From Terriglobia bacterium (lineage in GTDB: Bacteria > Acidobacteriota > Terriglobia > Bryobacterales > UBA6623): a stretch of DNA of 64,000 bases. Positions 36,294 through 45,341 of the stretch are shown piece after piece; within the stretch, counting starts at the first letter, position 1, and each line of letters opens with the position of its first letter. The notes beneath the pieces were generated by a model that was given only the letters and a program-made list of their open reading frames with translations, did no database searches and was not told the DNA's origin. The stretch covers positions 276,228-340,227 of the forward strand of contig VXMF01000030.1 in the NCBI GenBank assembly GCA_009841225.1, read 5' to 3'. Position numbers and translations under genes: made by a program.

Positions 36294-37274
36294 GTGCGCG
36301 ACAAGTGGGCCACCAGCATCAGGTGGGCGACCATCTCCTGCTTCCTGCTAGCGGTGGGCCTGCTTATCGCCGCCCTGCCTGTGGGCGACCTGATGGACGC
36401 ACTCCAAGCGCTCATCGCGGGCCTAGGCAACTGGGCACCTCTCGCGTACGCGTTGATGTATGGCTTGGCTGCCACGCTCTTTGTGCCCGGCTCCGCACTC
36501 TCCCTGGCTGCGGGCGTGTTGTTCGGCCTATGGCTCGGTACTGCGGTGGTCTGGACGGGAGCCAATATCGCCATCGTGCTCTCGTTCCTGATCGCTCGCT
36601 ATGCCGCGCGCCACAAAGTCGAAGCGATGGCGAGCACGCGACCTCGCTTCGCCGCCGTGGATCGGGCCGTGGGCGAGCAGGGCTGGAAGATCGTCGCGTT
36701 GATGCGCCTGTCGCCGGTTTTCCCATTCGGCCTGCAAAACTATCTCTTCGGCGTGACCGCCATCCGTTTCCTACCGTGTGTCCTAGCCAGCGCGGCCTTT
36801 ATCCTGCCGGGTACGTTCCTGTATGTGTACATCGGATTCGCCGGGGGTGAAGCCGCAGCAGCGGTCAGCGGTGCCCAAGGTGCCAACACGTTGCGGTTGG
36901 CGTTACAGCTGACCGGCCTGGTCGCGACTCTTGTCGTGACTGTAGGCATCGCGCGGATCGCGGCGAGGGCGGTGGCAAGCCACGCTCCGGAAACGACGGC
37001 CTTGGCTGCCGCAGAAACGCCCGCAGCGAGCCAACCGCGATCCGCGCCCAAAGCTGTGCTAGCGTTTGTCGTCGCTCTGGCCTGCTTGATTGCGGCAGGA
37101 GTGGTCTTCAAGGGACGGGCCTCGCTACGGCTATTGCTCTTGCCGCCTGAGGTCGGATTGGCCGAACGCTGTGCAGGAGACTCTGGCAGGGCACGTTTCG
37201 ACTGCAGCGAGTTCGACGATCTCCTGCGGGATCATGTGAGCGGCAGGACGGCGTGTTTCACAGCGAGGTCCTAG
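36294..37274 (+). CDS. TVP38/TMEM64 (DedA-like) membrane protein with unusual C-terminal tail
   Basis: A 326-residue inner-membrane VTT-domain protein, probably a lipid scramblase-like transporter. The core has LFVPGSALSLAAGVLFG and MRLSPVFPFGLQNYLFG. Beyond residue 230 is a linker, another hydrophobic helix (VLAFVVALACLIAAGVVF) and a short tail with FDCSEFDDLLRDHVSG. That tail resembles the start of DUF547 domains, such as the one at 38926-39774, but ends within 10 residues. GTG start. Confidence 0.87.
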   Translation: MRDKWATSIRWATISCFLLAVGLLIAALPVGDLMDALQALIAGLGNWAPLAYALMYGLAATLFVPGSALSLAAGVLFGLWLGTAVVWTGANIAIVLSFLIARYAARHKVEAMASTRPRFAAVDRAVGEQGWKIVALMRLSPVFPFGLQNYLFGVTAIRFLPCVLASAAFILPGTFLYVYIGFAGGEAAAAVSGAQGANTLRLALQLTGLVATLVVTVGIARIAARAVASHAPETTALAAAETPAASQPRSAPKAVLAFVVALACLIAAGVVFKGRASLRLLLLPPEVGLAERCAGDSGRARFDCSEFDDLLRDHVSGRTACFTARS

Positions 37275-37347
37275 CCGAGACGGCTTCGATCCCGGTCACC
37301 GATCTTGCGATCGGGCCAGTCCAACACGAACCGGGTGCCTGGAGACG

Positions 37348-38295
37348 CTAGAACCCGAGCTCGCCGCCGCCGAAGCTGAAGCTGACGCCAAAGCCGATGA
37401 TCCGCGACACGGCCGTGTTGCGGCCTGCCACCACTCGCCCAAAGAACCCGTTCACGCTAATTGTGTCGGTGACGCTGGCATCCACACGACCGCCCACGAT
37501 GTGCGCGTCTTCTTGCAACGCTGGAAAGCGGCTTGGTGAGAAGCCTTCGCCGCCGATGTCAATGCCGGACAGGGCATTGACCATGCGGTAGTCGGCGCCG
37601 ACTGTCAACCTGTCGCCGGCCGGGACGTATAGGCCGAGGTTGACGAAAACGTCCGCAGGGATGTCGACTCTCTCCGCGCCGGCCGCACCACCAACCGCGG
37701 ACCGGTTGACCTGGGTGCTGGTGCGGTTTCGGTACCCAATCTCCGCCGAAACACCAGCCGCCCCGGCAAACTTGCCAACTATGAGAGACGTCTCGATTCC
37801 GTTGCCGCCGTCCCCGAGCGAGTTGATGTAGCCGGTCTCGTAGCCGCCGGACACGATCGCGCCCACCCGGACCGCGACACTCGGGGCATCGGTGACCAGT
37901 TCGTCGACGATCCGCCACGTGAGAGCGAAATTGGAATCGAATAGTCCGCTGTAGCTCTCCTGGCCTCCCGACGGACCGACCCCGCCCGCCACGAAGCTCC
38001 GTGCCCAGCCGGACCGCAGATCGACAGCGAGCGCGTCGTTGATGGCGTAGCTGGCCCCAAACCACATCGTGTTCTGCGCCAAATTCGCCCCGGTCGCCTC
38101 CAGAGGGCCCTTCACTTTGGTGGTCTGGCGGTAGAACTCGGTGGCGTTCTGGTTGAAGTACGAAATGTTGACGGTGCCAGTTCCCGGCTCAGCCAGCCAT
38201 GCCGTGCCCTGGGCAAGTACTGGCGAGATCGACAGGCAGAGCGCGAGCGCCGAACCGAAGAGAAGAGTCAAGCAGGGCCGAAATTTGAACAACAT
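37348..38295 (-). CDS. outer-membrane beta-barrel protein
   Basis: A 315-residue protein with a signal peptide (LLFGSALALCLSISPVLAQ) and alternating polar/apolar strands throughout, such as GTGTVNISYFNQ and RIIGFGVSFSFGG, ending in a C-terminal Phe, the usual BAM signal. It resembles small transporter or porin-type barrels (DUF3187/transporter-like), but I cannot assign a family. Stop and start leave 56 bp to the upstream secreted cysteine-rich protein, suggesting co-transcription. Confidence 0.8.
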   Translation of the reverse strand: MLFKFRPCLTLLFGSALALCLSISPVLAQGTAWLAEPGTGTVNISYFNQNATEFYRQTTKVKGPLEATGANLAQNTMWFGASYAINDALAVDLRSGWARSFVAGGVGPSGGQESYSGLFDSNFALTWRIVDELVTDAPSVAVRVGAIVSGGYETGYINSLGDGGNGIETSLIVGKFAGAAGVSAEIGYRNRTSTQVNRSAVGGAAGAERVDIPADVFVNLGLYVPAGDRLTVGADYRMVNALSGIDIGGEGFSPSRFPALQEDAHIVGGRVDASVTDTISVNGFFGRVVAGRNTAVSRIIGFGVSFSFGGGELGF

Positions 38296-38351
38296 CGTTG
38301 GGTGTTCCCCCTTTTGCGTCTACAGCGAGCGAAGTCCCAGAAAAACTGGCG

Positions 38352-38726
38352 CTAGAGCTTGAAGCGCCGGGCCAGAAAGTAGTGAACCAATTCCATCTTC
38401 AACTTGCAGTCCTCAGCCTCCGCGGCCCCATCGCCACACAGCGCGGTGACAGCCTTGTCGTCCGACGATCCAGTCTCCTTGCCATCGTAGACGGCCACCA
38501 AGCTGGCCGCGAGGCTACTCGCCCGGGCACGATCCAGATCGCCCTTCGCCAGCGGGCAGGAATCGCAGACCAGCAGATCAAACGTCAGAGCCTTGCCCTG
38601 CGAGTATGCCGCGCGCGGGCTCACCTTGCCAGCACCCGGTCCGACGGAACCGGAGGCCGAAAGCGACACCTGGAACAGCCCGACACCTGCCGCAAAGAGC
38701 GCGCTCGCAACTACAAATTGCCTCAT
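38352..38726 (-). CDS. small exported protein of unknown function
   Basis: A 124-residue protein with a signal peptide (VVASALFAAGVGLFQVSLSAS). The mature part has four cysteines, including CDSC and the later pair in ALCGDGAAEAEDCKLKME, which could form disulfides in the periplasm. No family recognised. It sits 56 bp upstream of the outer-membrane barrel gene and is probably expressed with it. Confidence 0.65.
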   Translation of the reverse strand: MRQFVVASALFAAGVGLFQVSLSASGSVGPGAGKVSPRAAYSQGKALTFDLLVCDSCPLAKGDLDRARASSLAASLVAVYDGKETGSSDDKAVTALCGDGAAEAEDCKLKMELVHYFLARRFKL

Positions 38727-38925
38727 GTCTTCCCTCCCCTCTCAAGCCTTCATGAACGATCCAGCTCGGGGTCGCCTGACGGCCTCGTCGCGACGCCATC
38801 AATACGTCTCGTTACACGATAGACCAGAACCAAGCCAATGGAACACATCCCACGCAAACCCTACCTCCTCAGCATGGAGCCAGTTCGCAAGACCTGCCCG
38901 TGCCGGCTCGTTCGGCTCACGTTCG

Positions 38926-39774
38926 TTAGCGTTGCGGCTCGTTCAGCTTCCAGTCGTAGTCGTACTCTATCGCACCATCGAACGCTTCGAGAAACGCCGC
39001 CAGTTCGCTGTCGGCATAGTCGATCAGGTGTTCGATCACCGCCTCCTCGGTGCCGCCGAAATCGACGGCGAACCAGTCGTAGATGCTCGAAATGACGATG
39101 AAATCGTCATCGACGACGTCGACACCCCGGGGGTTATTCACGTAGGCTCGCGCGCCTCTTTCGAGCAGCGATTCGGTATTGGCGGCGGTGAAGACCATCC
39201 TGATCAAATGCGGGCAGCCATAGGCGGCGCAGTTGACCGCATAGTGAATCCGCTTGTCTCGCCAGATGGGCCGGAGGATGCCGTGCTCGATATGGTCCAA
39301 GGTCAGATCCTCGCCGGCGACGTTTGCGTGCACGTCGTTCCAAGGGCCTGTCAGCGGGACGACGCCCTCGTGGATCTCCTTGATCGAATCCACGGGATAG
39401 GCGTCCAGCACGACCTTGACGGTGAGCGCGTTATAGAGGTTGATCCAGTACGCCATCTGCTCCGCTCGCGCGTAATCGCGGGGATCGATCCGTTGCAGGA
39501 ACTCGAGGTATCCCGCTAGAATCGCCGCATCTGCTGGATTCCCTGCCAACGCGGCATAGTCGACGACGTTCACTCCAGACGGGTCGGTGCTGACGTATCC
39601 ATCCAACAGGTCTTGCCACCGGCCGTGATCGATTTGCTCGACATTGGACTCGTCGCTGGCATCCCAAATGGAGATCCGTTCCGCCTGCGGCGGACTGCAG
39701 GCGATTGCCAGAATCGCGAGGCCGAGCAGGCACGCGTTCCTGGAGCGCCTGCGTCTGGAGCGTGAGGTTACCAT
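38926..39774 (-). CDS. DUF547 lipoprotein
   Basis: A 282-residue protein with a basic N-terminus, a hydrophobic stretch and a lipobox ending in Cys (LAIAC), so probably lipid-anchored. The DUF547 core follows: VVDYAAL, then AYWINLYNALTVKVVL, GPWNDVHANV, and the conserved histidine/cysteine region YAVNCAAYGCPHL. DUF547 is thought to have a papain-like or transglutaminase-like fold, with no proven activity. The family often lies beside TVP38 and redox genes, as here within 10 kb. Confidence 0.9.
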   Translation of the reverse strand: MVTSRSRRRRSRNACLLGLAILAIACSPPQAERISIWDASDESNVEQIDHGRWQDLLDGYVSTDPSGVNVVDYAALAGNPADAAILAGYLEFLQRIDPRDYARAEQMAYWINLYNALTVKVVLDAYPVDSIKEIHEGVVPLTGPWNDVHANVAGEDLTLDHIEHGILRPIWRDKRIHYAVNCAAYGCPHLIRMVFTAANTESLLERGARAYVNNPRGVDVVDDDFIVISSIYDWFAVDFGGTEEAVIEHLIDYADSELAAFLEAFDGAIEYDYDWKLNEPQR

Positions 39775-39839
39775 CTCAGTTCCGTTTCTCTAGTGGTCCC
39801 TTAATTGTCTGCCCCGCGACAGGCTCATCGCGCCAATGC

Positions 39840-41228
39840 TCAGAGCCTGGTACGTAGAGTGAGGTCAGCCGCTGCAGCCGTCCGGCCGTTGCGAAGACCC
39901 CAGTGACGGTACATCAGGTCGCAGCCGAAGCCGCACACAATCAGGCCGAACTCCAGGCAGCGCACCCACAGCGGCTGCGCATAAGGATGCATCGCGAAGT
40001 CCTGCAGGTTCAGCCCGGTCACGTAGCTAAGCAGCACGGCGAGCGAGGCTGTCCACGCCCAGATGCTGGGAAAAACCGCCGCGAATGGCAACAACCAAAG
40101 CAGGTACCAAGGATTGATGACGGGAGATGCTGCCATCAGTGCGCCGAAGACCCAGTCGCCGCGTGGGACGTGCCGTCCGGGAGTTCGGACGTAGCGGGCA
40201 TAGTACCACCCCCAGAATGCCGCGAATGCAAGTCCGAGGGCTAGTCTGGCCTCGAGTGGAGGCAGCGCGGTCTTCAGCAACCCGAACAGCCACGAGTTAA
40301 ACTCCCACCCTCGCGCAAACTCCTGCAACGAATCCAACCCGCTCCCGCCGCTCAACGCGAACGGCGCATACACCGCGGCGAGCGTAGCCGCGAACAGCAA
40401 CCAGTGCCGGATGCGAGCGCGGGACAGCACCAACGGAGCTAGGACTAGGCCGAACGCCTTGGCACCTGTGGCGAGGCCCAGCATGACGGCGGCGAACTGC
40501 GTGCGGCGGTTCCGTGCCAGCACGATGGCCGCCAGCAGCAGGCAAGTGCCGACGCCATCCGGGTGCGCGGTAAACGCGATCTCCTTGATCACCAGCGGGC
40601 ACCAAGCATAGAGCAGCACGTTTCTCGGCGGAGCCAAACGCAGCAGCAACGCCACTGCGACTAGGTCCAAGGCAATCAGGATCGCCTGAAGCGCCGCGAC
40701 GCTGCCGGGCTGCAGCCAGTAGCCGAGCAGGAAGACGGACTGTGTCACCGGGGCATAGATAGTCGGCAGCTCGGGATAGTTGATGCGGTCTAGGACAGAC
40801 TGCATGACCGGCGCCACACCGGGGTCGATGAAAGAGTCTTCCGGTGCCGCCCCGTACGGAGTGCCGGTGGTGGCGAAGCGGTAGCCGTCCCACAGGTACC
40901 GGTAAAAGTCGTCCTCGTAGAACGGGCCACCGGCCAGCCCGCAGATGCGGAAGACCACCGCCCAGACGAGCAGGCGACTCAGTGGAAACGCTTCCTCTCG
41001 TCGACGGAAATGCAGGTAGAGTCCGATCGGCGGAAGGCCAGTCCAGACGATCAGGAGGAAGAACGCCGTCAGTGGTGGCTCGCCCGGCTGCCGCCCGAGG
41101 ACGGCCAGCGTCGCGTACCCTAGCGCGCACCATAAGCCGACCGCATCGACATACCACCGTGGCGTAGTTCCGCGACGCCCGCGCCGGTAGCTTGCCTGCT
41201 CATTTCCAACCGAAACTGACCCAGCCAT
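39840..41228 (-). CDS. GT87/DUF2029-like integral membrane glycosyltransferase
   Basis: A 462-residue protein with about ten membrane helices. The first loop carries acidic residues (FYEDDFYRYLWDGYRF), the GT-C type catalytic motif used with polyprenyl-phosphate sugars. A later AHPDGVGTCLLLAAIVLA and ATGAKAFGLVLAPLVL fit the mannosyltransferase-like family. It likely transfers a sugar on the periplasmic side of the inner membrane. It is separated from the DUF547 gene by 65 bp on the same strand. Confidence 0.85.
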   Translation of the reverse strand: MAGSVSVGNEQASYRRGRRGTTPRWYVDAVGLWCALGYATLAVLGRQPGEPPLTAFFLLIVWTGLPPIGLYLHFRRREEAFPLSRLLVWAVVFRICGLAGGPFYEDDFYRYLWDGYRFATTGTPYGAAPEDSFIDPGVAPVMQSVLDRINYPELPTIYAPVTQSVFLLGYWLQPGSVAALQAILIALDLVAVALLLRLAPPRNVLLYAWCPLVIKEIAFTAHPDGVGTCLLLAAIVLARNRRTQFAAVMLGLATGAKAFGLVLAPLVLSRARIRHWLLFAATLAAVYAPFALSGGSGLDSLQEFARGWEFNSWLFGLLKTALPPLEARLALGLAFAAFWGWYYARYVRTPGRHVPRGDWVFGALMAASPVINPWYLLWLLPFAAVFPSIWAWTASLAVLLSYVTGLNLQDFAMHPYAQPLWVRCLEFGLIVCGFGCDLMYRHWGLRNGRTAAAADLTLRTRL

Positions 41229-42170
41229 AGGAATCCTCGTATCACCGGATTAGCTGACGAGCGACCGGGCTGACCCCGCCCGCATTCGTCGCGCCGAGAT
41301 GCGCACCACTTGGATTTCCCCGAGATCCTACTCGTGTCCCTATCCGCTGCCTCGAACAGCTTTGGCGCGCCCTACTCCGGCACGAATTCGCGGATCGGCC
41401 AAGCCTGCAAGTCCAATGTTGCGAGCCATCGCTGCTCGACAAGCACCGCGTCAACGTCCGCTTTCCAGTCCATTGCCGCCACTGATCGCGTACCCCCGAC
41501 CTTGCCTCAGCACCGTCGCACCAATTCCCTCAACACCCTCCTCCTGCTCAAGCGTACATCGCCCACGAGACCTCTAGTGGCTCAACAGCGCCGGCGGTGA
41601 GTTGCACGGGAGAACCACGGCGGACCCAGGCCAAGCCCTCTCGTATTGAAGCCTCTGTCTGTCGTTACCACCCCCGGCCACTCCGATCACTACTGGCTGA
41701 AGCGACCGTTGCCGGGCGGGATTCGTACCAGCGAGGAAACGTTGCCAAGCCGCTGCCAGCAAGCCGAACTCACGCCGGCTACGCACAGTTCGAGCTCAAG
41801 GGTGCTGTCAGGCTGATCAGCGGCGTCGTTGAGTCGGTAGTTCTGGAAGAAGCTTGGGCTCAGTACGCTTCGAACTTTGAGCGGTTGCTCGTTTCGGCGC
41901 TGGGGCCGTAGCGCACTACTTCGCCACCCTGCGCAATGCACCGGAAGAACTACACCCGTACGGATCGGCTGCCTCACGAACGAACGGCGCACACCTGCAG
42001 CTACCGGCACCGGCTTGGCACCCCTGCGCGACTTGTAATTCGAGCCCCTTGCCCGGTCATCGGTCTCCTGCCCGACAATGCCTTCTCTCGAACTAGGAAT
42101 CCCGCATGGTTGAGGCGGAGATGCTCGCACCGAAGCCGAGTCTCCAGGCGTGTTAGGCTGTCAACTCGCA
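41229..42170. other. 942-bp interval without a supportable gene
   Basis: The longest gene-free stretch of the window, between the divergent GT87-like and PHP genes. Frames exist on both strands, the longest a 146-codon minus-strand frame at 41690-42130, but none shows a family motif, signal peptide or good ribosome site. It may hold decayed coding sequence. No tRNA, repeat array or insertion-sequence ends were seen. Confidence 0.55.
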
Positions 42171-43163
42171 ATGGGGACCGGAAAGGTTCGAATCGGCCTG
42201 TTTGTCGTCGCTGCCCTAGTTTGGGTTGCGGGGAATGCCCGATTGCCCAGCCAGCGCCCGGATCTGCACTGGTACAAGGGCAACCTACACTCTCACACCA
42301 TCAACAGCGATGGGGACAGCTCCCCTGATGCTGTCGCCCGCTGGTATAAGGAGCAAAGCTATCATTTTCTCGCTCTGACAGACCACAATTACTTCACTGA
42401 CCCGCAGGGTCTCGAAGCCTTCTTAGGGGCCAAGGATCGGTTTCTTCTGATTACGGGCGAGGAGGTGACCTCTCACTACGGCAAGGCCCCTGTCCACGTC
42501 AACGCGTTCCGTCTCCAGCAGACGATCGAACCATTCTTCGGCGAAGGCATCCTGTCAACTCTACAGGGAAACGTCGATTCGATCCGCGACGCCGGAGCGG
42601 TCCCTTCTTTGAACCACCCCCAGGATGGCTGGGCCATCGATGCTGCCACTCTCACGGGGGTTCGGGAACTAGGATTGTTCGAGGTCTACAACGCCCATCC
42701 CGACACGAACAACGAGTGGGGTCTGGAAGAAATGTGGGACAGTGCGCTGTCGGCCGGCAGGGAGATTTACGGGATCGCCGTCGACGATGCCCACGAGTTC
42801 AAGCGATTCGGACCCGGACGGTCAAACCCGGGTGGCGGCTGGGTCGAGGTGCTTGCGTCGGAACTCTCGGAAGCAGCGATCCTCGACGCCGTCGGCCGGG
42901 GCGAGTTCTATGCATCCACCGGGGTGAAACTTGAGCAGTTGCGGCGTGATCGAGAGCAGCTGCAGATCAAGGTCGCACAGAAGAGCGACCGCCAGTACCG
43001 CACTGTATTCTTCGGCAAGGGCGGGCGTATCTTGGCCAGACAGACCGGCGTCGAAGCGATCTACCGGATTCGGCCCGGAGATGGCTATGTGCGGGCGACA
43101 ATCACCGATTCGAACGGGGGCAAGGCCTGGGTGCAGCCGGTATTTCCAGCCAAGGGTCCATAG
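42171..43163 (+). CDS. exported PHP-domain metallohydrolase
   Basis: A 330-residue protein with an N-terminal hydrophobic segment (IGLFVVAALVWVAGNA) and the PHP metal motifs in order: NLHSHT, ALTDHNYF, ITGEEVTSH, SLNHP and IAVDDAHEF. These ligate a di- or trinuclear metal site in phosphoesterases. Exported PHP proteins are common in this type of genome, with unknown substrates. The ATG at 42171 was chosen because the hydrophobic segment follows directly. Confidence 0.87.
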   Translation: MGTGKVRIGLFVVAALVWVAGNARLPSQRPDLHWYKGNLHSHTINSDGDSSPDAVARWYKEQSYHFLALTDHNYFTDPQGLEAFLGAKDRFLLITGEEVTSHYGKAPVHVNAFRLQQTIEPFFGEGILSTLQGNVDSIRDAGAVPSLNHPQDGWAIDAATLTGVRELGLFEVYNAHPDTNNEWGLEEMWDSALSAGREIYGIAVDDAHEFKRFGPGRSNPGGGWVEVLASELSEAAILDAVGRGEFYASTGVKLEQLRRDREQLQIKVAQKSDRQYRTVFFGKGGRILARQTGVEAIYRIRPGDGYVRATITDSNGGKAWVQPVFPAKGP

Positions 43164-43341
43164 TGCGGAGACATCGACTAACAGACTCTGCGTCCTGGCA
43201 ACTTCGCGCGATTAGTGTTAGGCCGGTCACGAGGCCCGGCCCGGAACGTGCGCAAGGCGCGGGTCGTGCAGGTTCGACTGCTTGGATCGGATAGTCGTGC
43301 GGCCGTCCGGCTAACGTGTGGATCAGGGCCTTGCCATTCCG

Positions 43342-44271
43342 CTAGCCAACCAGGTCGAACGCTTTCTTCATCGCGGCTACGGTGGCCTGGCAAGCCTTAT
43401 CGTCGTCCATCTCGTTGAGCCGCTGGTTGAAGGGCTCTGCCCGGACCGGACCGTCGTAGCCGATCCGCAGCAGTGCGTCGAGGAACGCTCTCGCATCGAT
43501 CATTCCGGTTGTGGCAGGCAGTTCGCGCTGATTGTCGTACTGGTCCTCGCGCTCGATACCGGCGGGAGCGTCGTTAAGATCGGCGGAAACGACCTGGCTG
43601 TTGGTCAGCTTCGTGATGTCCTCCGCGGTCTCTCGAGCCGTCCACCAGTGCCAGCTGTCGATCACAACTCCGATGTTGGACTTCCCCGCCTCCCCAATCA
43701 ACTGGAGGCACTCCGCCATCGAGTGAACAAACGCGTGCCTGCTCGCCGTCCAGAGCCGCTTCGTGCCCAAATACTCCAGCCCCAGACGAAGGCCTTGGTC
43801 CTCCAGCACGGTGCCGACTTCCCGGAGGCGTTTCGTGTGAAGCTTGAAGTTGTCCAGATAGTTCAGCTCCTGGCTGTACGAGGAAACGGCGGTCCCTACG
43901 CGGGTCACGCCCGCCCCTCGCAGCGCCCGCGCCACGGCGGGAAGCTCCTCCAAGCCTTCCTGGAAGGCCGCAGCATCAGCGCGCAGGCTAACAGTGAGCC
44001 TCGCCGCAGCCCATTGGAGGTCAGCGGCCTTCAAGGCATCGACGTAGCGGCCGCTGCCGTCCTTCAGCAGCTGCATTCCGAAAGGCTCCACAGACTCGAA
44101 GCCATGCTTGGAGGCTAGTTCGATCGAGCGTCCCTGATCGGCTTCGATGCCGATGCTGCCGGGGACGAAGGCGATCGTGAAATTCCGTCCGGCTGCCCGG
44201 CAGCTCGGGACCGTAGCCGCAGCAGCCATCGCGAGACCGGCCCGGATGAATTGGCGCCTGCGCGGGTTCAT
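43342..44271 (-). CDS. exported xylose-isomerase-like TIM-barrel protein
   Basis: Sugar phosphate isomerase/epimerase family, 309 residues. The N-terminus (RRRQFIRAGLAMAAAATVPSC) fits a Tat signal and could also carry a lipobox Cys. The barrel has GLEYLG, then VVIDSWHWW and RAEPFN, which place metal ligands as in AP endonuclease 2-type isomerases. The substrate is unknown. Tat export suggests folding with metal before transport. Confidence 0.85.
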   Translation of the reverse strand: MNPRRRQFIRAGLAMAAAATVPSCRAAGRNFTIAFVPGSIGIEADQGRSIELASKHGFESVEPFGMQLLKDGSGRYVDALKAADLQWAAARLTVSLRADAAAFQEGLEELPAVARALRGAGVTRVGTAVSSYSQELNYLDNFKLHTKRLREVGTVLEDQGLRLGLEYLGTKRLWTASRHAFVHSMAECLQLIGEAGKSNIGVVIDSWHWWTARETAEDITKLTNSQVVSADLNDAPAGIEREDQYDNQRELPATTGMIDARAFLDALLRIGYDGPVRAEPFNQRLNEMDDDKACQATVAAMKKAFDLVG

Positions 44272-44509
44272 TTCGCCGCCAATGTACCAGATCGAATACC
44301 GGCGCGGGATGAATTCAGCGGGAAATCACGTTACAGACCCACTGTGCCCCTGAGCGGGCCTTCGACCCCACTGCGTAAACTGGCCTGCGCTAGAAACTCT
44401 TTCGGGGTCTTGAACCCCGACTTCCGCAAGAGAGCCATGGCACAGTGGCCCGAGGATCACTCGCGAGCCGCCGACCCGCGCCCGGGGGATCGGAGGGCAT
44501 CAATGTAGA

Positions 44510-45208
44510 TCAAGGTAAAGGCAGTACACGAGTCTCTCTTTTTTCGAGGTCGTATACCCAGCCCTCAAGCCTTAGGTCGCCGGTGGCCGTGCGAGCCGCC
44601 ACCCATGGATGGGTCTTCAAATTCGTGAGCTGCTGACGGACGTTCTGCTCCACAAGTCGAAGCCAGCGAGTGTCAGGGTCGAGGTTCGGGTGCAGCTGCT
44701 CCACCGCCAATCTGGCCGGTTCGACGAACTTGAGGAAGTTCCTCACGTTCGGAACCGCATCCAGGCCGTCCGGCTCCAATGCGCCCTTCATCGCACCGCA
44801 AAACGTATGGCCGCAGACAACGATTGTCGGCACCTCGAGCACGGCTACCGCGTACTCGATGGTGGCGCTAACTCCTTCCGGGCGGGTGTCGAAGGGAGGC
44901 ACGATGTTGCCCGCGTTGCGAATCACGAAGAGCTCGCCAACACCCGTCCATGTGATCGCAGCAGGAACCAGGCGCGAGTCCGAGCAGGTGATGAACAGGC
45001 GGTCCGGCGCCTGCCCCTGGGCCATCGCTTCGAACACTGGAGAGCGGGACGAGCCGTCGCCGATCCGCTGGGAGGCGGCACGCGCACGAAGCGCTGTGCT
45101 GTCAGGAGCCTGGGCAAGGGCGGGCACGATGTTGAGAGCGACCAGCAGCGCAAGCGCTAGCGCTCCGCTGCTCAAGAAGATCGTTCGACGAGAGCCGATG
45201 CTATGCAT
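44510..45208 (-). CDS. exported beta-class carbonic anhydrase
   Basis: Interconverts CO2 and bicarbonate. The 232-residue product has zinc ligands Cys75 (CSDSR, with the Asp77/Arg79 dyad), His134 and Cys137 (CGHTFCG). A signal peptide (SSGALALALLVALNIVPALAQ) indicates a periplasmic enzyme, while most beta-class enzymes are cytosolic. Sequence length and the late WVYDLEKRE segment match the family. It is transcribed away from the oxidoreductase gene at 45342. Confidence 0.93.
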   Translation of the reverse strand: MHSIGSRRTIFLSSGALALALLVALNIVPALAQAPDSTALRARAASQRIGDGSSRSPVFEAMAQGQAPDRLFITCSDSRLVPAAITWTGVGELFVIRNAGNIVPPFDTRPEGVSATIEYAVAVLEVPTIVVCGHTFCGAMKGALEPDGLDAVPNVRNFLKFVEPARLAVEQLHPNLDPDTRWLRLVEQNVRQQLTNLKTHPWVAARTATGDLRLEGWVYDLEKRETRVLPLP

Positions 45209-45321
45209 GATTCATACACCTCGGGATTGACGCGGCAACTGGGCCAAACAACTGCAGAGCCCTGCCAAGATCTCTGTTTGCCGGACATTCTACCCGGCCC
45301 GTGACCTTGACTCTCGGGGGC

Positions 45322-45327
45322 TATAAT
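45322..45327 (+). promoter_or_regulatory. perfect -10-like hexamer
   Basis: TATAAT ends 14 bases before the GTG start of the oxidoreductase gene, which would give a very short leader. The nearby TTGACT (45307-45312) is only 9 bp upstream and cannot act as its -35 element, so a promoter is uncertain. Confidence 0.3.
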
Positions 45328-45341
45328 CCCGATTGTAGTCC

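Noticed and set aside
43250..43300. Possible tRNA T-arm (CAGGTTCGACTG)
   Set aside because: The loop and stem do not fit a 7-base T-loop with a 5-bp stem, and no acceptor or anticodon arms could be built around it.
45307..45327. TTGACT...TATAAT as a full sigma-70 promoter
   Set aside because: Only 9 bp separate the two hexamers, far too short; the -10 alone was recorded at low confidence.
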